From an uncultured Bacteroidaceae bacterium (GTDB lineage: Bacteria; Bacteroidota; Bacteroidia; Bacteroidales; Bacteroidaceae), in NCBI GenBank assembly GCA_944320965.1, contig CALUJO010000022.1, positions 1 to 39,420 on the forward strand: a DNA stretch of 39,420 nt. The letters are read 5' to 3'. Of this stretch, positions 24,456 through 32,020 are shown in pieces. Positions within the stretch are counted from its first letter, which is position 1, and each line of letters starts with the position of its first letter. The position numbers were made by a program, and so were the translations under genes. The notes beneath the pieces were generated by a model. It searched no databases. It was not told the DNA's origin and was given only the letters and a program-made list of their open reading frames with translations.

Positions 24456-25253
24456 ATGAAAAAGAGAATTTTGTTTTTAGCTTTATGCGCATTGTGTTTC
24501 AGCATGGTATCATTTGCTCAAATCACAACTGGGGAAACTTCTGCAAAGAAAATTAAGTCAGGAAATAGAGCTCAGGCCGGAGACTACGGTTTATATGTAG
24601 GAGGTACAACAGAAATGTTTAAGGATTTGTTTAATGATGATTTGGAAGTAAAGGCTTTGCCGCTTATTAATTTCAAATATATGTATTCTGATAATTTGGA
24701 ATTAAGATTAGGAATGGAATTCTATAAGAAAACCGGTACAGTAAAATCGGAGCTGGAAGTAGGAGAAGGCTCAGATGAAATGACTTCAAAAGCAAAAACT
24801 CATACAATTGAGTCAAGAAATTATGTTTATCCTGGTATAGCTTATCATTTCTCAAAAAGGAATCTTCTTGATGTATATGTAGGAGCAGAACTTCCTTTAG
24901 GATGGGAGAGATATGCAGTAAAAAGTTCAGGTGAGTTTGATGGAGATGATTATACTCAAAATGTTTCAAGAGGTACATTTAATATAGGTTTGGGAGCATT
25001 TATCGGTCTTCAGGCATATATTGCAAATCTTCCTTTGGCAATAGGTTTTGAATATGGTATATCATCAATGTTACATGCCGGATTGCGTTACAAACATGTT
25101 GTTACTGATGATGACGGAAAAGACCAGACATATTATACCAACGAACTTCCGGAAAATCCGAATTTTGATGGAAACCAATATGACTCATTAAAAATCAAAC
25201 AAGGGGAAATCGGTTCACAATTCCGCTTTACATTAACTTATTATTTTAAATAA
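24456..25253 (+). CDS. Outer-membrane beta-barrel protein, paralogue B
   Basis: The 265-aa exported barrel has a signal peptide MKKRILFLALCALCFSMVSFAQ, then strands and polar loops, ending FRFTLTYYFK. It shares the PG-x2-YHFSK-x5-VYVGAEL core with paralogue A but has longer loops (EVGEGSDEMTSKAK; TDDDGKDQTYYTNELPENPN). The acidic outer loops suggest a surface-exposed or ligand-contacting face. The lipoprotein gene 16 bases downstream should be co-transcribed, which suggests that barrel B and the lipoprotein act together. No specific function is recognised. Confidence 0.83.
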   Translation: MKKRILFLALCALCFSMVSFAQITTGETSAKKIKSGNRAQAGDYGLYVGGTTEMFKDLFNDDLEVKALPLINFKYMYSDNLELRLGMEFYKKTGTVKSELEVGEGSDEMTSKAKTHTIESRNYVYPGIAYHFSKRNLLDVYVGAELPLGWERYAVKSSGEFDGDDYTQNVSRGTFNIGLGAFIGLQAYIANLPLAIGFEYGISSMLHAGLRYKHVVTDDDGKDQTYYTNELPENPNFDGNQYDSLKIKQGEIGSQFRFTLTYYFK

Positions 25254-25269
25254 TTAGACTATCACCACA

Positions 25270-25692
25270 ATGAAAAATATTAGATATTTATTTTTTATAG
25301 TTACTGTACTTTTATTTGTTTCTTGTGGTTCTGTTCAGAAATCAAGAACTTTCAGACCAGATGCTACCAGACTGAATTTAAGTATGAGTGATTTGGTTTA
25401 CCTTGGAGAAACTGAAATTAGCGTAAAATATAATGTATATTTTGGATTTATCTATGTCATAGATGAGGTAAACGGAGAAGATTACAGTTCTATGGATGTA
25501 AAGAAGACTTCATTAGGTAATATTGCAAATATGTTGTCCGGACCGATACATAAGTCTGCATATAAAGTTCTCGAAGATTACCCTGAAGCAACTTATTTCC
25601 AGCCAGTATTCAATCAGAGTAAGATAGAACGCCTTTTTTTAGGTCGTGAAATTTATGAAACAGCAAAGATAAGAGCTTATAAATTTAAATAA
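25270..25692 (+). CDS. Small lipoprotein of unknown function
   Basis: The 140-aa lipoprotein has its lipobox Cys in LLFVSCGS (residue 19). The mature part is a mixed alpha/beta domain with few Cys. It resembles small TRL-like lipoproteins (GSVQKS start, a strand-rich YLGETEISVKYNVYFGF block, then HKSAYKVLEDYPEATYFQPVFN), but I cannot assign a family. The residues after the Cys (GSVQKS) carry no acidic surface-export signal, so it is predicted to face the periplasm. It probably forms an operon with barrel B. Confidence 0.72.
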   Translation: MKNIRYLFFIVTVLLFVSCGSVQKSRTFRPDATRLNLSMSDLVYLGETEISVKYNVYFGFIYVIDEVNGEDYSSMDVKKTSLGNIANMLSGPIHKSAYKVLEDYPEATYFQPVFNQSKIERLFLGREIYETAKIRAYKFK

Positions 25693-25697
25693 AAATC

Positions 25698-25729
25698 TTG
25701 TTTTTTTATAAGGACTATAACTATATTTG
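25698..25729 (+). promoter_or_regulatory. Consensus promoter lying within a hairpin
   Basis: TTG (25698-25700) is followed after 21 bases by TATATTTG (25722-25729). Most of the spacer and the -7 element fall within the 5' arm and loop of the hairpin at 25708-25756. It would give the next lipoprotein gene a leader of roughly 35 bases. Confidence 0.6.
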
Positions 25730-25756
25730 TAATAATGATTTAGTTGTAGTCCTTAT
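25708..25756 (+). terminator. 16-bp hairpin, possible terminator/attenuator
   Basis: ATAAGGACTATAACTA pairs with TAGTTGTAGTCCTTAT (one T-G pair), separated by 17 bases. The T run after it (TTATTG) is weak. It lies 16 bases after the stop of the small lipoprotein gene. Confidence 0.6.
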
Positions 25757-25769
25757 TTATTGATGTCAT

Positions 25770-26588
25770 ATGAGAAATATATATTACATATTATTGGCAT
25801 TTTTACTTTTACCTTTAATATCAGGTTGTGAAAAAGATGAAGAATCTACGGTGGTAATTGTTTTGGAAAATTTTTCGGAATTGGGGTATTGCAAACCTGA
25901 TGATGTTATTCTATTTAAGATTCATACATTTACCAAAAATGAAAGGATAGAAAACTTGAAAATAGTTTCGGAAGATATAGAGAACGGAAATAAGGTATTA
26001 TTGGATTCTGTTATAAATCAGAACAATTTTAAATATACATTTGCCTATAAAGTACCTGCATATAAACAGGATACTACATTGGTATCGTTTGTTTTTTCAG
26101 CAAAAGACAATACCGGAGTGGAGCAGTCAATGAAAAAACATATAAAGGTAACTGGAAGTAAGATACTTGAAGAATATACCGGGTTGAAACTTTATTCCGG
26201 AGGAAACAATAGAGAAGATGTTCTGTTCCTTGGTGATTTGAGCAAGGCATATAATTATGCGGATACTGATTCTGCTAATATTGATATCTATTCATATTAT
26301 GATAAAAATATACATTATGAATCATTGTCAAGAGAATGGAGGACAAATACTGATGTTGAATTTGTAAAAAACAATACTTATGATTATTCTTCTGCTACAT
26401 CACAATCTCTTAACAATATATTTGTCAATTCAAGAAAATCATCATCAGTAAAAGATTTACAAACCGGAGATGTGGTTATAATAGGTAAGGCTGGTGAAGC
26501 ATGGGGCGCATTTCATATAGTAAATGTTATCGATAGTGAAGGTACAAATAACGATTATTATCTGATTAATTATAAAAAGATGAACTAA
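25770..26588 (+). CDS. Surface-type lipoprotein of unknown function
   Basis: The 272-aa lipoprotein has its lipobox Cys in LISGC (residue 20) followed directly by EKDEES, which fits the acidic export signal (Lys/Asp/Glu after the Cys) that sends Bacteroidetes lipoproteins to the cell surface. The following ~110 residues look like an Ig- or fibronectin-like beta domain (ENGNKVLLDSV, FKYTFAYKVPAY, LVSFVFSAKDNTG). The last ~120 residues (GLKLYSGGNNREDVLFLGD to the end) form a second, beta-rich domain with the DVVIIGKAGEAWGAFHIVNVID segment. I do not recognise a family. It is a monocistron between a promoter and a terminator. Confidence 0.75.
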   Translation: MRNIYYILLAFLLLPLISGCEKDEESTVVIVLENFSELGYCKPDDVILFKIHTFTKNERIENLKIVSEDIENGNKVLLDSVINQNNFKYTFAYKVPAYKQDTTLVSFVFSAKDNTGVEQSMKKHIKVTGSKILEEYTGLKLYSGGNNREDVLFLGDLSKAYNYADTDSANIDIYSYYDKNIHYESLSREWRTNTDVEFVKNNTYDYSSATSQSLNNIFVNSRKSSSVKDLQTGDVVIIGKAGEAWGAFHIVNVIDSEGTNNDYYLINYKKMN

Positions 26589-26624
26589 AACAATTCCTTG
26601 TTGTAGGAATATATTTAATAGATT

Positions 26625-26676
26625 ATCTGAAAAGGGAATATAAATGAAAATAAATATTTCCTTTTCAGATATTTTT
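26625..26676 (+). terminator. Intrinsic terminator before the TonB receptor gene
   Basis: ATCTGAAAAGGGAATAT pairs with ATATTTCCTTTTCAGAT (one G-T pair) over 17 bp and is followed by a run of T. It separates the lipoprotein gene from the receptor promoter. Confidence 0.85.
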
Positions 26677-26806
26677 TTATAACTTCTCTTCAATATTTTT
26701 TTCTTTATAATCAATATGCCATAGGTGGATTTTTATGAAACAGAAATTAAACAATTTTGAATTCTGTTTGTATTCTGCAAGAAATCATGATGAAATTACT
26801 AAAATC

Positions 26807-26814
26807 TAATTTTG
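26807..26814 (+). promoter_or_regulatory. -7 element for the TonB receptor operon
   Basis: TAATTTTG is an exact TAnnTTTG match. Its last bases include a TTG that opens the longest frame, so that TTG is part of the promoter and not a start codon. No convincing -33 box is seen. Confidence 0.55.
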
Positions 26815-26841
26815 CCAGCGAAAAAAGAAAGCAAAAGAAGA

Positions 26842-29538
26842 ATGAATAATTTCAGAAGATTGATTATCACTGCACCGTTGATGGCGACGGTTTTATGCTG
26901 TAAAGCAATTGACATAAAAGGTTTGGTAATAGACAAGACGACTCAGGAACCGTTAATAGGAGCGACAATACAATTGGAAAATATCACAAGAGGTGCAATT
27001 ACAGACATTGACGGAAGATTCAGTATAGACAACGTAGAAAAAAACTCATTTATCATAGTACAGTATGTTTCATATCAGACACAGCGCTTGTCTGTTAATG
27101 ATCTTGGTGATAAGGATATCGTAATATTAATGTCTCCCAATGACATGCAACTAAATGAAGTAACAGTGGTTGCTAAAAAAAATCTCGAAGGAGAAAGGGC
27201 TTTGCTTTTGGAAAGACATAAATCAAGTGTTGCAATTGAAAGTATCGGAGCAAAGGAAATGAGCCTGAAAGGAATTTCAAATGTTGAAGAAGGGTTGAAA
27301 AAGATTACAGGAATATCGGTTGCTTCTTCCGGACAAATAATTGTGAGAGGGCTTGGTGACAGATACAGTATTACTACATTAAACGGAATGCCGATAGCTT
27401 CGCCTAATCCTGACAATAAATTGATTCCACTTGACTTGTTTCCTTCATCAACAGTAAAAAACATTACAGTTAATAAGGTATACAATGCAGCTGATTATGC
27501 TGATTATTCAGGAGCGCATATTGATATTGCAACAAAAGACCAGAATGGTGAAGATTTCTTTAATGTATCATTTTCTACCGGAGGATATATAAATACACTC
27601 GGAGGAGAGTTTTATGAAATGGATCGTTCAAAATCTCTGTTCAGAAATTATAATCTTGATCCGAAAATAGGAGACATGAGTCTGATGGATTTTGAAAACT
27701 ATAGTAAAACCAACAAGGTATTTGATACAAACTTCAACGTAAATAAAAAAAATACCATTCCTAATCTTAGCGGTAAGGCTTCATTCGGAAAAAATATAGC
27801 ATTTGAAAACACAAGCAAATTAAGTATTCTGGCATCACTGAGTGTTGGTAATGAAATGAGTTCAATGAAAAATTCAATGGTCAGGACTCTGGAAGCTTCA
27901 CAAGGAAAAGTAAGAAGTGAGTTCTACTATGATTCATATACCAACGAACTTGAAATAGCCGGTTTGGGAAGTGTAATATATACTTTCAGGAAAGAAGACC
28001 ACATTGGCTATACTATGTTTTATGCCAGAAACATTGAAAACGAATTCCAGAACAGAAACGGATACGACAAGGAAGGAGTATCTCTGATAGGTATCAATGA
28101 TATAATGCATATTTACACGTTGCAGAATCATCAGATTGACGGATATCACAAACTGAACAATAAATGGAAAATACAGTGGAAAGCATCATTCAGTGGAACT
28201 TCAAGCAATGAACCGAACAGAAGGCAAATGATGTTCCAACTTCTAAATGATGGAAATATCAAGTTCTTTGACCTTAACCAGCAGGAAACAATGAGATATT
28301 TTGGTGATTTGAATGAAAATGAGCTGACAGCTTGTATAAACTCCGGATATCAGATTGATGAAAAGAACAAGATTGATTTTGGAATTTCTTATAAGCGTAA
28401 GGACAGGGATTATGCAGGTACAAGATTCTATTATAATCTTTCAGAAATAAATAATGGGATAAGTAATATTGATGATATATTCAATACAGAGTCATATTTC
28501 TCGGAAAAGAATTTTGAAGACGGTAAGGTTAGTATAATGAAACTGAAACAGCCAAGAGACAGTTACATGTCAGGAAGCGATATTGCGTCAGGATATGTTA
28601 CAGCTGAAGTTTATCCGATAAGAAATTTATTGCTAAATCTTGGTTTAAGATATGAGATGAGCAAACAGTTTGTGAATTATCATAATGACCAGTCACAATT
28701 GGAAAGAAGGGAACTGAATAACCATGATTTGTTTCCGGCTATAAACTCAAAATACAGTATAAATGAAGAAAACAATCTTCGATTGTCATTCTCACGAACA
28801 ATAACAAGACCTACATTTATTGAGATGGCACCGTTCCTTTATGAAGAGTCATACGGTTCAGCGCAAATAAGAGGTAATGAAAATCTTAAAAACGGATATA
28901 ACTACAATGTTGATCTTCGTTATGAGATGATAAATAAAAACGGGAACATGATATCTGCTACCGCCTATTATAAGTTCCTTGAAACCCCGATAGAAAGAAC
29001 TCAGCAGATTGCCGGTGGAGCGACAATGCACTCTTTCAACAATGCAGATAACGGTATGGCTGCAGGTATTGAACTTGAAATAAGACAGGCAATAACAAAA
29101 GATTTGCAGGTTGGAGCAAATGGCTCATATATGTACACTAATGTTGTACTTCCTGAAGGAGGCGCATATACAAATACGAACAGAGCATTACAGGGAGCTT
29201 CACCATATTTGGCAAATGCGGATATTACTTACAAACATGATTTCAAGAACAAGCAGCAGATAAATTTCGCACTCCTTTATAATCTTCAGGGACCAAGAAT
29301 TCATTCGGTAGGTGTTTCCGGATTGGGAGATATTACACAAAGACCTGTGCATACGCTTAATTTGGTTGCCGGGTACCAAATAAACGATAGGGTGAATATT
29401 TCTTTGAAAGCTTCGGATTTGCTTAACAATGACATAGTTTTTGAACAGGATGTTCCATTAACAGGTGAACTTATTGAAGTGGAAAGATTCAAGAAAGGAA
29501 TGAAAATTGAAATAGGAATTTCTTATCAGATAAAATAA
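26842..29538 (+). CDS. TonB-dependent outer-membrane receptor
   Basis: The 898-aa receptor (from the ATG at 26842; the longer frame begins within the promoter) imports a substrate across the outer membrane using TonB energy. It has a signal peptide, then a carboxypeptidase-like regulatory beta-sandwich (about 20-105, IKGLVIDKTTQEPLIGATIQL and TDIDGRFSI), a plug domain (about 125-235, with QIIVRGLGDRYSITTLNGMPI) and a large beta-barrel ending FKKGMKIEIGISYQIK. The domain order is that of Bacteroidetes receptors, but no SusD-like partner follows. Instead the next gene, 46 bases on, is a surface-type beta-helix lipoprotein. The substrate is unknown. Confidence 0.93.
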   Translation: MNNFRRLIITAPLMATVLCCKAIDIKGLVIDKTTQEPLIGATIQLENITRGAITDIDGRFSIDNVEKNSFIIVQYVSYQTQRLSVNDLGDKDIVILMSPNDMQLNEVTVVAKKNLEGERALLLERHKSSVAIESIGAKEMSLKGISNVEEGLKKITGISVASSGQIIVRGLGDRYSITTLNGMPIASPNPDNKLIPLDLFPSSTVKNITVNKVYNAADYADYSGAHIDIATKDQNGEDFFNVSFSTGGYINTLGGEFYEMDRSKSLFRNYNLDPKIGDMSLMDFENYSKTNKVFDTNFNVNKKNTIPNLSGKASFGKNIAFENTSKLSILASLSVGNEMSSMKNSMVRTLEASQGKVRSEFYYDSYTNELEIAGLGSVIYTFRKEDHIGYTMFYARNIENEFQNRNGYDKEGVSLIGINDIMHIYTLQNHQIDGYHKLNNKWKIQWKASFSGTSSNEPNRRQMMFQLLNDGNIKFFDLNQQETMRYFGDLNENELTACINSGYQIDEKNKIDFGISYKRKDRDYAGTRFYYNLSEINNGISNIDDIFNTESYFSEKNFEDGKVSIMKLKQPRDSYMSGSDIASGYVTAEVYPIRNLLLNLGLRYEMSKQFVNYHNDQSQLERRELNNHDLFPAINSKYSINEENNLRLSFSRTITRPTFIEMAPFLYEESYGSAQIRGNENLKNGYNYNVDLRYEMINKNGNMISATAYYKFLETPIERTQQIAGGATMHSFNNADNGMAAGIELEIRQAITKDLQVGANGSYMYTNVVLPEGGAYTNTNRALQGASPYLANADITYKHDFKNKQQINFALLYNLQGPRIHSVGVSGLGDITQRPVHTLNLVAGYQINDRVNISLKASDLLNNDIVFEQDVPLTGELIEVERFKKGMKIEIGISYQIK

Positions 29539-29584
29539 AAACAAAAACAATATAAACATTTTTACAAACTAAATTATTTTGATT

Positions 29585-30826
29585 ATGAGAACTTTGAATT
29601 TAAGTTGCAAGTTTATGACTTTGGCTTTGGCCAGCAGTATGTTTATGATGACTTCTTGTGATAAAGAAGAAGACGGAGCTACTGATAACGGAGGTAAAAC
29701 AGAACTTGAAAACGGTGCTACAATACCTTCAAACATAACAGCTGATTTGAAACTATCCAAAGGAAACATATATAAACTAAGCGGTGGTACACATGTTAAA
29801 GAAGGTGCTACTTTGTTTATCGAAGAAGGTGTGACAATTGAGGCTCAGTATGATGAAACTCCTGACTATATCCTTATTGAACAGGGTGCCAAGATTGATG
29901 CACAGGGAACTGCTCAGAATCCTATAGTAATGACAAGCAATAACAAGAAGACTGGAGCTTGGGGAGGTATTCATATTTGCGGTAAGGCTCATACAAACAT
30001 ACAGGCAAAAACTGGTAAGTCTGAAATCGGAAATGCTACATACGGAGGTGATATAGAAGATGATAACTCTGGTATCATGAGATATATTCGTCTTGAGTAT
30101 ACAGGATTTGCTCTTGATGCTGAACATGAAGCAAACGGTGTTACATTCTACGGAGTCGGAAACGGTACAACTGTTGAATATCTTCAGGCATACAAAGGTA
30201 AGGACGATGGTTTTGAATGGTTCGGTGGTTCTGTAAATGTAAGAAATCTTGTAGCAACAAGCTGCGGTGATGACTCTTTTGACTGGACTGAAGGATGGAA
30301 TGGTAAGGCTCAGTTCCTGGTTGCTTATCAGGAAGCAAGCGAAAGCTGTGACTGTCTTATGGAATGTGACAGCAATGGTGACAACAATAGTCTTGAACCT
30401 ATTGCACATCCTACAATTTCAAATATCACATTGATAGGTAACAACAATGCTGAAAAGAATAATGGTCTTCGTTTGAGAGAAGGTACAGAAGTAACACTTT
30501 ACAATGCTATCATTACTGGAAAAGAAAATGCATTGCGTGTTGAATCAGAAGGTACTATTGATGCTCTTCAGAATGGTAAATCAATTCTTGAATATGTTTC
30601 TATCAGCGGTGTTGTTAAGTCAGAAGATGCAAGCAAATATTCAAATGACAGCTTTATCGCAAATGGAAACAACCTTTCAGAACAGTCATTTAACTTTACT
30701 GATAAATTTGTAGGTACTACTCCTGACGGAACAGATGCAAGCCAGAAGGATTCATTCTTCCAGAAAGCTGAATACAGAGGAGCTGTTTCTTCAGAAAACA
30801 ACTGGACTATGGGATGGACATTGTAA
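29585..30826 (+). CDS. Surface lipoprotein with parallel beta-helix (receptor partner)
   Basis: The 413-aa lipoprotein has a Cys in MFMMTSC (about residue 25) followed by DKEEDG, a close fit to the K-(D/E)2 surface-export signal. The rest shows stacked strands typical of right-handed parallel beta-helices: TIPSNITADLKLSKGNIYKL, ATLFIEEGVTIEAQ, YILIEQGAKIDAQGT, NPIVMTSNNK, and later NGLRLREGTEVTLYNAIITGK and NALRVESEGTIDALQN. A Cys cluster C255-D-C257-L-M-E-C261 and the acidic DSNGD (262-266) interrupt the helix. It follows the TonB receptor by 46 bases and probably captures its ligand. The ATG at 29585 is preferred over a TTG two codons upstream. Confidence 0.82.
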   Translation: MRTLNLSCKFMTLALASSMFMMTSCDKEEDGATDNGGKTELENGATIPSNITADLKLSKGNIYKLSGGTHVKEGATLFIEEGVTIEAQYDETPDYILIEQGAKIDAQGTAQNPIVMTSNNKKTGAWGGIHICGKAHTNIQAKTGKSEIGNATYGGDIEDDNSGIMRYIRLEYTGFALDAEHEANGVTFYGVGNGTTVEYLQAYKGKDDGFEWFGGSVNVRNLVATSCGDDSFDWTEGWNGKAQFLVAYQEASESCDCLMECDSNGDNNSLEPIAHPTISNITLIGNNNAEKNNGLRLREGTEVTLYNAIITGKENALRVESEGTIDALQNGKSILEYVSISGVVKSEDASKYSNDSFIANGNNLSEQSFNFTDKFVGTTPDGTDASQKDSFFQKAEYRGAVSSENNWTMGWTL

Positions 30827-30873
30827 TCTTGAAATAAATCCAGATTTAGATATAATTGATTTTGTATAAAGAG

Positions 30874-30906
30874 AAAAGCGAGACGAATAAATGTCTCGCT
30901 TTTTTA
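30874..30906 (+). terminator. Intrinsic terminator after the receptor/beta-helix operon
   Basis: AAAAGCGAGAC pairs with GTCTCGCTTTT around an 8-base loop and is followed by further T. Confidence 0.88.
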
Positions 30907-30997
30907 TTTGAGTATTTTATTTTGAATATTAGAAATTTTTATAAACTGTAAAGTTGTTATTATGATATTCAAATAAATATGTATTAATTTAGCTAAC

Positions 30998-31033
30998 ATC
31001 CTATCATTGAATATTATAAGCCAATGATAGGAT
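30998..31033 (-). terminator. Perfect 12-bp hairpin downstream of fmt
   Basis: ATCCTATCATTG and CAATGATAGGAT pair perfectly around a 12-base loop, 9 bases beyond the fmt stop. The leftward flank (GTTAGCTAAATT) is only weakly T-rich, so terminator function for the minus-strand operon is likely but not certain. Confidence 0.6.
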
Positions 31034-31041
31034 ATATTTTA

Positions 31042-32007
31042 TTATAAGAATTTTCCATTCTCGATTTTGTATCCGCGAAGCAGTTCTTCTGCACTCAGAC
31101 GTTTCTTTCCTGCAAGCTGAAGAAATTTGATATTTATAAAGCCTCCTTGTACGGCTACTTTTATAAATGACTTGTTATCTGTAACAATCTGACCGTATTC
31201 CAAGTTGTGGCTTTCAAAAACTTTTTCTGTTTCAAAAATCTTTACTCCAACCGGTTCATGGCCTTCATTGTGCAGTTCTGCCCATGCAGCAGGATATGGC
31301 GAAAGTCCTCTAATCATGTCATATACTGTTTTAACTGGTTGTGACCAGTTTATATGGCATGTTTCCTTAAAGATTTTAGGTGCAGGTTTGATTGTTTCAA
31401 ATCCGGACATGGATTCTTGTGGAATTGGTTTCACTGTTCCTGCAATGATGTTATCAACAGTTTCAACAACAAGTTTGCCTCCAAGCACCATAAGTTTGTC
31501 GTGTACAGTACCTACATTATCTGTATCGGCAATAGGTATTTCAACCTGTTGTATAACTTCACCTGTATCAATCTCATGTTTCAGGAAGAATGTTGTTATT
31601 CCAGTTTTTGTTTCACCGTTCATTACCGCCCAGTTAATAGGTGCTGCACCGCGATATTGTGGCAGAAGTGATGCATGCAGATTGAATGTTCCAAGACGGG
31701 GCATATTCCATACAACTTCCGGTAGCATGCGGAAAGCTACTACAATCTGAAGGTCTGCATTAAGGGAACGCAACTCTTCGATAAATTCCGGAGCTTTAAG
31801 CTTTTCCGGTTGCATAAGTTTTAGGTTGTGTTCCAATGCATATTGCTTTACTGGCGAGAACTGTACTTTGTGTCCGCGGCCAGCCGGCTTATCCGGCATG
31901 GTTATTACACCTACAATGTTGTATCCACCTTCTACAAGGCATTTAAGACTCTCAACCGCAAAGTCGGGAGTTCCCATATATACTATTCTAAGATCCTTTT
32001 TATCCAT
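31042..32007 (-). CDS. fmt: Methionyl-tRNA formyltransferase
   Basis: The 321-aa enzyme formylates initiator Met-tRNA with 10-formyl-THF. It starts RIVYMGTPDFAVESL. The catalytic triad Asn109, His111 and Asp147 (FNLHASLLPQYRGAAP and KHEIDTGEV) lines up with Asn106/His108/Asp144 of E. coli Fmt. The C-terminal OB-like tRNA-binding domain follows from about residue 210 (KTVYDMIRGLSPYPAAWAEL). Length is normal. It is the last gene of the tsaC-glycosyltransferase-CLC-fmt operon, 13 bases behind the channel gene. Peptide deformylase is not adjacent. Confidence 0.96.
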   Translation of the reverse strand: MDKKDLRIVYMGTPDFAVESLKCLVEGGYNIVGVITMPDKPAGRGHKVQFSPVKQYALEHNLKLMQPEKLKAPEFIEELRSLNADLQIVVAFRMLPEVVWNMPRLGTFNLHASLLPQYRGAAPINWAVMNGETKTGITTFFLKHEIDTGEVIQQVEIPIADTDNVGTVHDKLMVLGGKLVVETVDNIIAGTVKPIPQESMSGFETIKPAPKIFKETCHINWSQPVKTVYDMIRGLSPYPAAWAELHNEGHEPVGVKIFETEKVFESHNLEYGQIVTDNKSFIKVAVQGGFINIKFLQLAGKKRLSAEELLRGYKIENGKFL

Positions 32008-32020
32008 ATGTTTCTGTTTG

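Noticed and set aside
26812..26841. TTG start that lengthens the TonB receptor by ten codons
   Set aside because: The TTG is part of the -7 element TAATTTTG, upstream of the predicted transcript start; the ATG at 26842 gives a normal signal peptide.
29777..30409. 210-codon minus-strand frame opposite the beta-helix lipoprotein
   Set aside because: It is fully antisense to a gene with a signal peptide and regular repeats, and shows no recognisable motif.
31205..31750. 181-codon plus-strand frame opposite fmt
   Set aside because: Fmt has its whole catalytic triad on the other strand; this frame has no family features.
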